Below are positions 41,380 to 51,174 of a stretch of 64,000 nucleotides of DNA, piece by piece. The translations under genes were made by a program, and so were the position numbers. Under the pieces are notes generated by a model. The model saw only the letters and a program-made list of their open reading frames with translations, was not told the origin of the DNA and ran no database searches. This stretch comes from Alkalihalobacillus trypoxylicola (lineage in GTDB: Bacteria > Bacillota > Bacilli > Bacillales > Bacillaceae_D): positions 1 through 64,000 of the forward strand of contig NZ_LTAO01000012.1 in NCBI RefSeq assembly GCF_001590785.1, written 5' to 3'. Each line of letters begins with the position of its first letter. Within the stretch, counting starts at the first letter, position 1.

Positions 41380-43014
41380 ATGAATCATTCTTTTTCAAGT
41401 GAAAACAGAGAAAATATGAAAAATGAAATGAAAACAGGCGTTATCGATTTATTAATCATCGGTGGTGGTATTGCAGGGGCAGGGATTTTATTAGATGCAC
41501 AGGTAAGAGGGGTTTCATCGGTCATATTAGAGATGAATGACTTTGCTTCAGGAGCTTCTGGGCATTCTACTAAGCTATGTCACGGCGGTTTTAGACATAC
41601 TAAGCAGTTTGATATGAAGAGATCGGCTGAATTAGCAAAAGAGCGCGCTATTATACACGAGAACGCCCCTCATTTAACGAGGCCTGAGCCGATGCTAATC
41701 CCTATATATAAGGAAGGTCCATTTGATCGCTGGAAGACTTCTATTGGCTTAAAGATGTTTGACCATTTAACAGATGTTAAAAAAAGAGATCGTGGAGAAA
41801 TGTTATCCAAAAAACAAACGCTAAAGATTGAGCCTTCTTTAAATGGAGACCGCTTAAAAGGAAGTGGACTTTATATCGAGTATCGAATGGAGGATGCAAG
41901 GCTAACTCTTGAAATTATTAAGGAAGCGGTTAAGCGTGGCGCAAAAGCATTGAACTATATGAAGGTTGAATCCTTTATTTATGAAAATGGAGTAGCGATC
42001 GGAGTCATAGCGGTTGATTTAACATCGGGAGAGGCGATTAAACTTTATGCGAAAAAGATTGTCAATGCAACAGGTGCTTGGCTTGATCGATTAAGAGAGC
42101 AGGACCGTTCGCTTAATGATACTAAGCTAAAACTTGTTAAAGGGTTGCATTTAGTTTTTGACAGTAGCGTTTTCTCATTAAAATATGGGGTGTATTTCAA
42201 ATCTAAAATGGACGATAAAATGATTTGCGCTGTTCCTTATCATAATAAAATTTATGTAGGAATGTCAGAAACAGATATTGAGGATGTAAGTGATGTAGCT
42301 AGTTATTCAGAAAGTGAGAGAGATTATCTCTTAGAAAATTTAGGTCACTTTTTTCCACAGCTGAATCTTGAAAAAGAGGATATTATTTCTTATTGGACTG
42401 GGGTACGTACATTTGTACAAAAATCCACAAAATCAAAAAATGATGAATATAGTAATCATGAAATTATCATTTCGGATTCAAAGATTATTTCTGTTATGCT
42501 TGGAACATTAACGGCTTATCGTATAACAGCTTCTAAAGTAGTGGATGGAATTTGTGAGCAGCTTAAAATAACAAACCCATCAGAAACAGAATCGATTACC
42601 CTTTCTGGAGGTCATGTAGGTGGTTCTGATTTATTCTCAAATTACGTCAAGAAGATGACAAAAGCAGGAAAAGAATTAGAACTGAGTGAGCAAAAAATAA
42701 ATCAACTTGTTGAAAGATATGGCTCAAATATCGGGAATATTTTTGCGAAAATGAGAACGAATAAAAGGCATGCTAAAAGATGGGATTTACCATCTGATCT
42801 TTATGCAGAAATTCGATATGGAATAGAAGAAGAGATGGTGATGAGCCCGCTGGATTTCTTTAGTAGAAGAACAAGCTATCTTTATTTTGAGCCACATTAT
42901 GTGAAGGAAAATTATAAAATGGTTCTACATTATTTTAGTGATTATTTCCATTGGTCACCAGAAAGGCTTCAAATAGAAACCAATCGTATGGAAGAAGCTT
43001 TAGCATCATCTTAG
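41380..43014 (+). CDS. Divergent FAD-dependent glycerol-3-phosphate dehydrogenase (GlpD family)
   Basis: This 544-residue protein has the FAD-binding motif [21 protein letters not shown] (about 25-45) and the GlpD-type [16 protein letters not shown] region, LKGLH-type VKGLHLVFD and late [16 protein letters not shown]. In standard GlpD the STKLIHGGLRYL stretch is near-invariant, so CHGGFRHT is a notable change close to the active site. The enzyme oxidises glycerol-3-phosphate to dihydroxyacetone phosphate and feeds electrons to quinone. The substitutions suggest a sub-family or altered substrate. It lies between the ROK regulator and pgcA. Confidence 0.82.
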   Translation: MNHSFSSENRENMKNEMKTGVIDLLIIGGGIAGAGILLDAQVRGVSSVILEMNDFASGASGHSTKLCHGGFRHTKQFDMKRSAELAKERAIIHENAPHLTRPEPMLIPIYKEGPFDRWKTSIGLKMFDHLTDVKKRDRGEMLSKKQTLKIEPSLNGDRLKGSGLYIEYRMEDARLTLEIIKEAVKRGAKALNYMKVESFIYENGVAIGVIAVDLTSGEAIKLYAKKIVNATGAWLDRLREQDRSLNDTKLKLVKGLHLVFDSSVFSLKYGVYFKSKMDDKMICAVPYHNKIYVGMSETDIEDVSDVASYSESERDYLLENLGHFFPQLNLEKEDIISYWTGVRTFVQKSTKSKNDEYSNHEIIISDSKIISVMLGTLTAYRITASKVVDGICEQLKITNPSETESITLSGGHVGGSDLFSNYVKKMTKAGKELELSEQKINQLVERYGSNIGNIFAKMRTNKRHAKRWDLPSDLYAEIRYGIEEEMVMSPLDFFSRRTSYLYFEPHYVKENYKMVLHYFSDYFHWSPERLQIETNRMEEALASS

Positions 43015-43080
43015 AGACATTCATTATTGAGTATGAAAATGATATAATAGCCTTTAAAAAGACAAAGGGAGGAAATGTAA

Positions 43081-44819
43081 TGGAGTGGAAACTAGAATAT
43101 GAAAAATGGAAGAAGCATAGTCAATTTGATAGTGAATTAAATGAAATGCTCTTAAAAATAGAAAAGAATGAAACAAGTTTAGAAGATTGTTTTTATAAAA
43201 ACTTAGAGTTCGGAACAGGTGGAATGCGAGGAGAAATTGGTCCTGGACCTAATCGTATGAATGCCTATACGGTAAGAAAAGCGGCGGAAGGGCTTGCTCG
43301 TTATATTGAAGCAAATGGTAAGGATGCGGTGGAAAGAGGAGTTGTTATTGCCTTTGACTCGAGACATAAGTCTCCAGAATTTGCAAAGGAAGCAGCTTTA
43401 ACTCTTGGTAAACATGGAATAAAAACCTATGTATTCCACGATCTTAGACCAACACCTGAGCTTTCTTTTGCTGTTCGCTATTTAAATACATATGCTGGAA
43501 TTGTCATTACGGCTAGTCATAATCCTCCTGAATATAATGGATTTAAGGTATACGGTCCAGATGGGGGACAGCTTCCTCCAGGTCCTGCCGACGAGCTTGT
43601 TCGATATGTTAGTGAAATTGAAAATGAGTTAGAAATTAAAGTAGGAGATGAAATGGAGCTAAAGGGTGAACGCTTATTTCAAATCATTTCGGAAGAAGTA
43701 GATGATGCCTACAACGAAAAGCTTAAGACTATTGTTGTCAATCATGATATTATTGAACAATTTGGAAAAGACGTAAAAATGGTGTTCACACCACTTCATG
43801 GTACGGCTAATGTACCGGTCCGTCGTATCCTTGAAGATGTTGGTTTTGAACAATTGACCGTAGTTCCAGAACAAGAGTTACCTGATCCAAACTTTTCTAC
43901 GGTTACTTCTCCTAATCCTGAAGAGCATGCTGCTTTTGAAATCGCCATCAAATATGCTGAAAATATCGATGCCGATCTTTTAATAGCTACAGATCCTGAC
44001 GCTGATAGAGTAGGGCTTGCTGTTAAGGACAATAACGGAGAATATATTGTCTTAAGTGGAAATCAAACAGGAGCACTATTACTAGAATATTTATTATCAC
44101 AAAAAAAGGAAGCTCAATCGCTTCCGGATAATGGAATTGTAATGAAAACGATTGTTACCTCAGAGCTAGGAAAAACGATTGCCAATAAATATGGTCTAAA
44201 ATCAATCGATACATTAACAGGCTTTAAATTTATTGGTGAAAAAATTGCTCAGTTTGAAGAAAGTAAAGAACAAACATTTTTATTTGGGTATGAAGAAAGC
44301 TATGGCTATTTAATTGGTGATTTTGTACGAGACAAAGATGCTGTGCAGGCTTGTTTACTTGCTGCAGAGATGAGTGCCTATTATAAATCAAGAGGTAAAA
44401 CCGTATATGATGGCCTATTAGAGCTTTATCAAAAATATGGATTTTACTTAGAAGGTCTTCAGTCCTTGACGTTAAAGGGTAAATCAGGTATAGAGAAAAT
44501 TAATCATATTTTGACGAGCTTCCGTACGAATCCCCCAGAAGTAGTAGCAGGTGAAGCGGTCTTACAAATTGAAGATTATCAATCAAGTGAAACAACGCAA
44601 ATGAGTAATGGTTTAGTAGAAAAAATAGAGTTGCCAAAATCGAATGTTTTAAAATATAAATTATCAAATGAAACATGGTTTTGTATACGTCCATCAGGTA
44701 CAGAGCCAAAAGTTAAGTTTTACTTCGGTGTTAAAGAAGATGGCTTAGCAAAGGCTGAAGAAAAATTACAGCTTGTAAAAGAATCAGTCATGAATATTGT
44801 TCATGAGTATCTCTCATAG
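43081..44819 (+). CDS. pgcA: Alpha-phosphoglucomutase (PgcA)
   Basis: The ATG at 43081 follows AAAGGGAGGAAATGTA; the frame is open farther upstream but lacks a site. The 579-residue protein has the phosphohexomutase motifs: [14 protein letters not shown] (41-54), the phosphoserine [11 protein letters not shown] (S146), the metal loop [18 protein letters not shown] (sugar loop) and the phosphate loop RPSGTEPK. It interconverts glucose-1-phosphate and glucose-6-phosphate. In bacilli PgcA also supports UDP-glucose and teichoic acid synthesis. Its place directly before galKET fits galactose use. It ends in a perfect terminator. Confidence 0.96.
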
Positions 44820-44824
44820 TTTAA

Positions 44825-44866
44825 AAAAACTCCTACAATTATTTACATATTTGTAGGAGTTTTTTG
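44825..44866 (+). terminator. Perfect 15-bp terminator after pgcA
   Basis: Arms 44825-44839 and 44852-44866 pair perfectly, with ACTCCTACAA against TTGTAGGAGT and A/T-runs. It separates pgcA from the gal operon, which therefore needs its own promoter. Confidence 0.9.
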
Positions 44867-44921
44867 ATAAAAATACAGCAAAACTTATACACACAAAAGA
44901 ATAAAAATATGGTAGAATAAA

Positions 44922-44938
44922 TTAATTAAATTAATTAA
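44922..44938 (+). promoter_or_regulatory. AT-rich repeat-palindrome before galK, candidate operator
   Basis: TTAATTAA occurs twice, separated by one A, at 44922-44938. A TAGAAT that could be a -10 lies just upstream at about 44913-44918. The position downstream of the putative -10 and 24 bases before galK suits a repressor such as the nearby ROK protein. AT-richness makes chance possible. Confidence 0.35.
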
Positions 44939-44962
44939 TAAAGTTGAAGGCGAGGTTTTTTT

Positions 44963-46123
44963 ATGGAAAATCAATATGTGGAGAAGTTTTTATCGATTTT
45001 TGAAGGTGAGCAGCAGGAAGTTCATACGTTTTTTGCTCCTGGAAGAGTCAATTTAATTGGTGAGCACACAGATTATAATGGTGGCTTTGTTTTTCCAGCA
45101 GCCTTAACGATTGGAACTTATATGGTGATTCGCTTGAGAGAGGATGGCTATTTTCATTTAGCTAGCGCCAATTTCGAACAGCGTATTAGCTTTCATCAAT
45201 CAGATTTAACCTTTAAAAAAGAAGATGATTGGGGAAATTATCCAAAGGGAATTTTATCTCAATTTGAAGCATTAGATTTCGCTTTAACTGGAGCAGATAT
45301 ATATTATATTGGTCATATACCTAATGGTTCAGGCTTGTCTTCTTCCGCTTCAATAGGTATGGTTACAGCTTTTGCATTTAATGAATTGCTGAAGGGGTCT
45401 CTTAGCAGAGTAGAGTTAGCTAAATTATGTCAGCGCATGGAAAATCATTTCATGGGTGTGAATAGTGGAATTATGGACCAATTTGCTGTTGGTTTAGGGA
45501 AAGAAGACCACGCTCTATTTATAAACACTCACAATTTGGAATTTGAGGCTGTCCCTTTAACGCTAGGAAATTATAAAATTGTGATTTCAAATACGAATAA
45601 ACGAAGAGGATTAGCAGATTCAAAATATAACGAAAGACGTTCTCAATGTGAGGAAGGTCTAAAGCAATTACAAGAGGGTGGAATACAAATCGAACATTTA
45701 GGTGCTCTAGGTCAAGATGAGTTTGAGAAGCATCAATCTTTGATTAAGGACTTATTAATATTAGCAAGAGTTCGCCATGTAATTACAGAGGATGAGAGAG
45801 TACTTAAAGCTGTAGCAGCTCTTAAATCAGGAGATTTATTGCAATTTGGTCAGTTAATGTGTGAATCACACGATTCATTAAGAGATGATTATGAAGTAAC
45901 TGGATTAGAGTTGGATACTCTTTATACAATTCAAAAAGCTCAATCAGGTTGTATTGGGACGAGAATGACAGGTGCAGGCTTTGGTGGTTGCACAGTAAGC
46001 CTTGTAGAAGATAGTCATGTAGAAAGCTTTTGCCAAAATGTAGAGGCAGCTTATGAGAAGGAAATAGGCTATAAGCCTACGTTTTATTTAAGTGAAGCTG
46101 GTGAAGGTGTCAAACTTATATAG
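44963..46123 (+). CDS. galK: Galactokinase
   Basis: This 386-residue GHMP kinase has the galactokinase signature GRVNLIGEHTDYNGG (residues 27-41), the ATP loop PNGSGLSSSASIG (about 117-130) and the late TGAGFGGCTVSLV motif. It phosphorylates galactose to galactose-1-phosphate, the first committed step of the Leloir pathway. The ATG follows GAAGGCGAGG. It is the first gene of galK-galE-galT; galE starts 12 bases after its stop. Confidence 0.97.
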   Translation: MENQYVEKFLSIFEGEQQEVHTFFAPGRVNLIGEHTDYNGGFVFPAALTIGTYMVIRLREDGYFHLASANFEQRISFHQSDLTFKKEDDWGNYPKGILSQFEALDFALTGADIYYIGHIPNGSGLSSSASIGMVTAFAFNELLKGSLSRVELAKLCQRMENHFMGVNSGIMDQFAVGLGKEDHALFINTHNLEFEAVPLTLGNYKIVISNTNKRRGLADSKYNERRSQCEEGLKQLQEGGIQIEHLGALGQDEFEKHQSLIKDLLILARVRHVITEDERVLKAVAALKSGDLLQFGQLMCESHDSLRDDYEVTGLELDTLYTIQKAQSGCIGTRMTGAGFGGCTVSLVEDSHVESFCQNVEAAYEKEIGYKPTFYLSEAGEGVKLI

Positions 46124-46135
46124 GGGGTTTTAACT

Positions 46136-47122
46136 ATGGCAATTCTAGTAACGGGCGGTGCTGGTTATATCGGTAGTCATACCGTTTTATATTTAAAGGA
46201 TCAAGGAGAAGAAGTGGTAGTTTTAGATAGTCTAGAAAAAGGTCACTTAGATGCTGTACAAAATACAACCTTTTATCAAGGTTTTATACATGATGAGCCT
46301 TTATTAGATCAGATTTTTACGAATCACCAAATTGAATCTGTTATTCATTTTGCTGCCTCTTCTTTAGTAGGAGAAAGTGTCGAGAAGCCTTTAGAATATT
46401 ATCAAAATAATGTTTTAGGAACCTTTTCCTTAGTAAAGAAAATGGTTGAGCATGGTGTCAAGAATATCGTTTTTTCATCTACAGCTGCTACTTATGGAGA
46501 GCCTGACAATACCCCAATTGTGGAAAGTATGATGACCAATCCTACGAATCCGTATGGAGAAACAAAATTAGCGATAGAAAAACTATTAAAATGGTGTGAG
46601 CCAGCCTATGGATTGAAGTCTGTTTGCTTACGTTATTTTAATGCGGCTGGTGCCGATCCAAAGGGGACCATTGGAGAAGACCATCAACCTGAGTCACATT
46701 TAATTCCTATAGTTTTACAAGTTGCACTTGGACAAAGGGAGCATGTTTCTATTTTCGGTGATGACTATGATACCGAGGATGGAAGTTGTATACGTGATTA
46801 TATTCATGTAATGGATTTAGCCTCAGCTCACTACTTATCCTTGAAGAAATTGAAAGAAAGCAATAAGAGCAACATATACAACTTAGGAATTGGAAATGGT
46901 TTTTCTGTCAAAGAAGTAATTGATGTTTGTAGACAAGTAACGGGCCATGAAATTCCTGCTCAAATTGCACCGAGAAGAGCGGGCGATCCAGCTGTACTCA
47001 TTGCCTCTCCAGAACGTGCAAAGAAGGAGCTTAATTGGAAGCCTGAATATACACATTTAAGAGAAATCGTGACACACGCTTGGAATTGGCATGTAGCTCA
47101 TCCGAATGGCTATAGCAAATAA
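46136..47122 (+). CDS. galE: UDP-glucose 4-epimerase
   Basis: This 328-residue extended SDR has the NAD motif TGGAGYIGSH (6-15), the SST triad serine region FSSTAATYGE, catalytic YGETK, and NAAGADPKGTIGEDHQPESHLIP, which is characteristic of GalE. It interconverts UDP-galactose and UDP-glucose, closing the Leloir cycle and supplying UDP-galactose for surface polymers. The ATG follows TATAGGGGG. It lies between galK and galT with gaps of 12 and 21 bases, so all three form one operon. Confidence 0.97.
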   Translation: MAILVTGGAGYIGSHTVLYLKDQGEEVVVLDSLEKGHLDAVQNTTFYQGFIHDEPLLDQIFTNHQIESVIHFAASSLVGESVEKPLEYYQNNVLGTFSLVKKMVEHGVKNIVFSSTAATYGEPDNTPIVESMMTNPTNPYGETKLAIEKLLKWCEPAYGLKSVCLRYFNAAGADPKGTIGEDHQPESHLIPIVLQVALGQREHVSIFGDDYDTEDGSCIRDYIHVMDLASAHYLSLKKLKESNKSNIYNLGIGNGFSVKEVIDVCRQVTGHEIPAQIAPRRAGDPAVLIASPERAKKELNWKPEYTHLREIVTHAWNWHVAHPNGYSK

Positions 47123-47143
47123 GCTGGAGAAAGGAAGATATAC

Positions 47144-48667
47144 ATGAGTGTCAACATTTATGAGCAAATAGAACGCTTAATACAATTTGGTCAAAAAAAG
47201 GGTCTACTATCTAAATGGGATGTAGACGAAACCCGAAACCGTATATTAGCTGTTCTTCAGTTAGATGATTTTCAAACACAGAAAGTAGAGGATGAGGAGC
47301 TACAAAGTCCAGTACCTATTTTAGAGCAAATGCTAGATTGGGCAGTAAACCAATCTTTAATAGAAGAAAATACCGTTACTTATCGTGATTTGTTTGATAC
47401 AAAAATTATGGGTTGCATGACTCCCAGGCAATCAGAGGTTATTCGTCATTTTAATGAAAACTATCATTCAGTTGGTCCAGAGAAGGCCACGGAGGATTTT
47501 TATGAACAGTCAAAAAATTTACATTATATTCGAACAGACCGTATCGCCAAAAATGAACATTGGTATACCAAATCAGATTATGGTGATTTAGAAATTACGA
47601 TTAATTTATCAAAGCCTGAAAAGGATCCAAAAGCGATTGCAGCAGCTAAAAAGATGAAGACTAGTGAATATCCATTATGTTTACTTTGCAAGGAAAATGT
47701 CGGCTATCAGGGAAGAATCAATCATCCTGCTAGACAAAATCACCGAATTATTCCTGTTGATTTAATAGAGGAGCAATGGTATTTACAATTCTCTCCATAT
47801 GTTTATTATGAGCAGCATGCGATTATATTTCGTGGTGAGCATGTGCCAATGAAAATTTCAAAGAAAACATTTGAAAGATTATTAATGTTTATTAAACAAT
47901 TTGATCATTATTTTTTAGGGTCTAATGCAGATTTGCCTATTGTTGGTGGCTCTATCTTAAGTCACGATCATTTCCAAGGAGGCTATCATACTTTCCCAAT
48001 GGCCGTTGCTGAGGTTGAACATAGCTTTGATTTAGTTCATTTTCCTGGAGTGACAGCTAGTATAGTTCGTTGGCCTATGTCAGTTATTCGTTTACAAGGA
48101 ATAGAAATATCCGCCCTTATAGAGGCAGCTGATTTTATATTCAATCGTTGGAAACAGTATGAAGATCAATCAGTCGAGATTATTCCTTTTACTGGTGATG
48201 AACCGCATAATACGGTTACGCCTATAGCTAGAAAGAATAATGACACATATGAATTAGATTTAGTTTTAAGAAATAATCGTACATCTGGAGAATTTCCAGA
48301 TGGAATCTTCCATCCCCATCAAGAGGTTCATCATTTGAAAAAAGAGAATATCGGGTTGATTGAAGTGATGGGACTTGCAGTTCTGCCGGGGAGATTAAAG
48401 GAAGAATTAGCCTTACTAGCTGAAGCACTTTTAGAGTCTAATCCAAAAACAGTCATTGAAAATCATCCAGATATTTCAAAGCATTTAGATTGGGGTCTTA
48501 AAATAAAAGAGCAATATCAGGGTCAGCTTAATGAAAATACAGTAATGGATATATTAAAAAAAGAAGTTGGCTTAACATTCGAGACAATCTTAGAGCATGC
48601 AGGTGTATTTAAACGGACTCAAGAAGGTACGGAAGCTTTTATTCGTTTTATGAAACACTTAAATTGA
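47144..48667 (+). CDS. galT: UDP-glucose-hexose-1-phosphate uridylyltransferase (Firmicutes type)
   Basis: This 507-residue protein is the longer, Firmicutes-type GalT. Its key regions are CLLCKENVGYQGRINHPARQNHR, GGSILSHDHFQGGYHTFPMA (histidine motif of the catalytic site) and FTGDEPHNTVTPIARK. It exchanges UMP between UDP-glucose and galactose-1-phosphate, releasing glucose-1-phosphate, which PgcA can convert. The ATG follows TGGAGAAAGGAAG. It ends the gal operon and is followed by the R3 terminator element. Confidence 0.96.
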   Translation: MSVNIYEQIERLIQFGQKKGLLSKWDVDETRNRILAVLQLDDFQTQKVEDEELQSPVPILEQMLDWAVNQSLIEENTVTYRDLFDTKIMGCMTPRQSEVIRHFNENYHSVGPEKATEDFYEQSKNLHYIRTDRIAKNEHWYTKSDYGDLEITINLSKPEKDPKAIAAAKKMKTSEYPLCLLCKENVGYQGRINHPARQNHRIIPVDLIEEQWYLQFSPYVYYEQHAIIFRGEHVPMKISKKTFERLLMFIKQFDHYFLGSNADLPIVGGSILSHDHFQGGYHTFPMAVAEVEHSFDLVHFPGVTASIVRWPMSVIRLQGIEISALIEAADFIFNRWKQYEDQSVEIIPFTGDEPHNTVTPIARKNNDTYELDLVLRNNRTSGEFPDGIFHPHQEVHHLKKENIGLIEVMGLAVLPGRLKEELALLAEALLESNPKTVIENHPDISKHLDWGLKIKEQYQGQLNENTVMDILKKEVGLTFETILEHAGVFKRTQEGTEAFIRFMKHLN

Positions 48668-48690
48668 AAAATGATTGCTTAAATAAAACG

Positions 48691-48890
48691 GAAAGAAAGA
48701 CCAAAGCGAAGAACATTCCTAACAAGAGGGTGTTCTTCGTTTATTTTTAAAAAGGAAAAGGAAAGGAGAATATCGAGACTATAAGGTAACAGTAAGTGTC
48801 TGAAAACTCTTTAGTGGCAGTTGACAGGGAAGGGTGCTGAAGCTCTGACCAGGAGAGCCAAAGTTTCTCCTGTAGCGATTTTGTTCTACA
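48691..48890 (+). repeat. R3 element: terminator hairpin plus GC-rich tail, copy 2
   Basis: CGAAGAACA (48707-48715) pairs with TGTTCTTCG (48731-48739), followed by a T-rich stretch; this terminates galT. The loop ATTCCTAACAAGAGGG equals that of the 37.2-kb copy almost exactly. A tail with GGGAAGGGTGCTGAAGCTC and a GAGAGCC stretch follows, also as in copy 1. Confidence 0.7.
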
Positions 48891-49020
48891 TTTTAAATCA
48901 ATTATTCGTCATTCTAAGACTTGTTTTTGGCCAAAATGTCTTCTTCTCTTGTTTTCCTTTTTCATCTTTTTGAATGTCACGACATAAAGTGTAAAAAGCG
49001 TGAACAAGGAGGGACTATTC

Positions 49021-50439
49021 ATGACAAGCAGTGATTGGAAGGAGTTAGAGGGCGCGATTTCTGAAATTACAGAGATTGCCTCGGGATTTGGCCTAGATTT
49101 TTATGAAATGAGATATGAAATTTGTCCGGCTGAAATTATTTATACATTTGGTGCGTATGGCATGCCAACAAGATACTCACATTGGAGTTTTGGAAAACAA
49201 TTTCATAAAATGAAGCTTCAATATGATTTAGGGCTTAGTAAAATTTATGAGTTAGTCATTAATTCTGATCCCTGCTATGCTTTTTTATTAGATAGCAACA
49301 GCTTAATTCAAAATAAACTAATTGTTGCTCACGTCCTTGCACATTGTGATTTTTTCAAAAATAATGTTCGTTTCTCAAACACTCGTAAAGATATGGTTGA
49401 AAGTATGGCAGCAACTGCTGACCGTGTCGCACATTATGAGCATGTTTATGGTAAACAAGAGGTTGAGAACTTTCTAGATGCTGTCCTTGCTATTCAAGAG
49501 CATATAGATCCTAGCTTAATTAGACCCAAATTATCTTGGAGTCTCGACCAAGAAGAAGAAGAAATCAAGCCGCGGCGAACAGAATATGATGACCTGTGGA
49601 ATTTAGATAGGGAGAAGACTGCTACCGAAAGTCAGCAAGGGAAAAAGAAGAAAAAGAAATTACCACCTAGTCCAGAAAAAGATTTATTGCTTTTTATTGA
49701 GGAATATAGCCGGGAATTAGAGCAATGGCAACGAGATATTTTGACGATGATGAGAGAGGAAATGTTATATTTTTGGCCCCAATTAGAAACAAAGATTATG
49801 AACGAGGGGTGGGCCTCTTTTTGGCACTCAAGAATCTTAAGAGAAATGAACTTAACTAGTGATGAAACGATTGAATTTGCCAAGTTAAATGCAGGTGTTG
49901 TACAGCCATCTAAAACCTCTATTAATCCATATTATTTAGGACTCAAAATCTTTGAGGATATTGAAGAAAGATATAACAATCCTACCAAAAAAATGATGGA
50001 GGAGCAGGGGGTTACAAAGGGCTCAGGTAGAGAAAAGATGTTTGAAGTAAGAGAAATTGAATCTGATATGTCCTTTATCAGAAATTACTTAACAAAAGAT
50101 TTGGTTTCCAGAGAGGACATGTATCTATTTCAAAAACAGGGAAGTGACTATAAAGTTATTGATAAAGAGTGGGGGCATGTTCGTGATCAGCTCGCCAATT
50201 CAAGGATTAATGGAGGCTTTCCTTATTTAGTAGTAGTAGATGGTGATTTTTTAAAAAGTGGTGAATTGTATATCAAACATGAATTTGAAGACCGAGAGCT
50301 CGATATCACTTATTTAGAGAAAGTGCTTCCTTATATTTATCAACTTTGGGGCAGACCTGTTCATTTAGAAACAACCGTAAATGAAAAACAAATGATTTAT
50401 ATACATGATGGGAAGAAAACACATCGAAAATACTTATAG
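49021..50439 (+). CDS. spoVR: Stage V sporulation protein R (SpoVR)
   Basis: I start at ATG 49021 (AAGGAGGGACTATTC upstream). The 472-residue protein matches the SpoVR family: [38 protein letters not shown] near the N-terminus, [18 protein letters not shown], and [17 protein letters not shown]. SpoVR is needed for proper spore cortex formation in B. subtilis. A low-complexity KKKKKK/acidic linker lies at about residues 175-220. The family call is firm. The gene supports a spore-forming host. Confidence 0.96.
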   Translation: MTSSDWKELEGAISEITEIASGFGLDFYEMRYEICPAEIIYTFGAYGMPTRYSHWSFGKQFHKMKLQYDLGLSKIYELVINSDPCYAFLLDSNSLIQNKLIVAHVLAHCDFFKNNVRFSNTRKDMVESMAATADRVAHYEHVYGKQEVENFLDAVLAIQEHIDPSLIRPKLSWSLDQEEEEIKPRRTEYDDLWNLDREKTATESQQGKKKKKKLPPSPEKDLLLFIEEYSRELEQWQRDILTMMREEMLYFWPQLETKIMNEGWASFWHSRILREMNLTSDETIEFAKLNAGVVQPSKTSINPYYLGLKIFEDIEERYNNPTKKMMEEQGVTKGSGREKMFEVREIESDMSFIRNYLTKDLVSREDMYLFQKQGSDYKVIDKEWGHVRDQLANSRINGGFPYLVVVDGDFLKSGELYIKHEFEDRELDITYLEKVLPYIYQLWGRPVHLETTVNEKQMIYIHDGKKTHRKYL

Positions 50440-51174
50440 GAATTAGGGGCTGTTCCAAAAGGTGAGGAAATAACCTTTGAGGGATTCAGTCCCTTTTTAA
50501 ACGTATGAATAGGTTGATGATTTCAAAATAATCTAAGCTACATTTGAATGGAGCAGGCGTGGAAGTAGTATAGAAAAAGTCGGGATGAAACCTTTTACCA
50601 AAAATTGTATAAGAGGTGCTATAACCTGTTTGATTAGAAAAACTTGGACAAATTTCTAATGAAAAGAAAAAGTTCTAATAATAAATAGGGAATCAATCTC
50701 CATCTACATGTCATAAAAATAGAGAAAAAATCGAAGAAAATTTTTTCTGAAAAAAACAAGTAAAACTAATTGACAATTAAGAGTAATCTGTTAGGATATT
50801 TAAGAGTCAAAAACAATTGAGGAGAATTGTAGTGAATTTGATGTAATTTATTGAAAGTAATTATAATAATTTGAAAATAAAAAGAGGTGTTTAACAAATC
50901 TTATTATGTTGAAGTGTATCAGAGAATTAAAATTTATCAGCTCAACTGCTATGGAAAATTGTATAAGCTAAAGGAGTGGTCAAGGAAAGAACGGCAAATG
51001 CTTTTCGATCTGATTTCAGAAAATTAGCAAAAGACAATAGGTAACTATAACAGGATAAGGGTATGATGATGATTTCTTATTTATAATTACTTCGAGTCAC
51101 TAAATTTCTTAGACAGGTCTGTTCATATGACAACACAGAATAGTTCGATTTTGTAAGAAAAGGTGGGGGGATTT
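50440..51174. other. Long intergenic region with weak hairpins
   Basis: Just after spoVR, AAAAGGT/ACCTTT and GAGGGA/TCCCTT form two short tandem stems (about 50457-50501), the second followed by a T-run, likely the spoVR terminator. The GGGGCTGTTCCAAAAGG start looks like an interspersed terminator motif of bacilli. Apart from the small ORF at 50887 I recognise nothing else here. Confidence 0.5.
50887..51027 (+). CDS. Possible 46-residue basic protein
   Basis: A GTG at 50887 opens a 46-codon frame whose composition looks protein-like: MFNKSYYVEVYQRIKIYQLN, later KLYKLKEWSRKERQMLFDLI and SEN. The AAAGAG before it is too close for a good ribosome binding site. It is rich in Tyr, Lys and Arg with no membrane segment. 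It may be a real small protein or a gene remnant. Confidence 0.35.
   Translation: MFNKSYYVEVYQRIKIYQLNCYGKLYKLKEWSRKERQMLFDLISEN

Noticed and set aside
50440-51174. Riboswitch or T-box in the leader of the ABC operon
   Set aside because: I looked for conserved riboswitch cores and T-box sequence and saw none; only weak hairpins near spoVR are visible.
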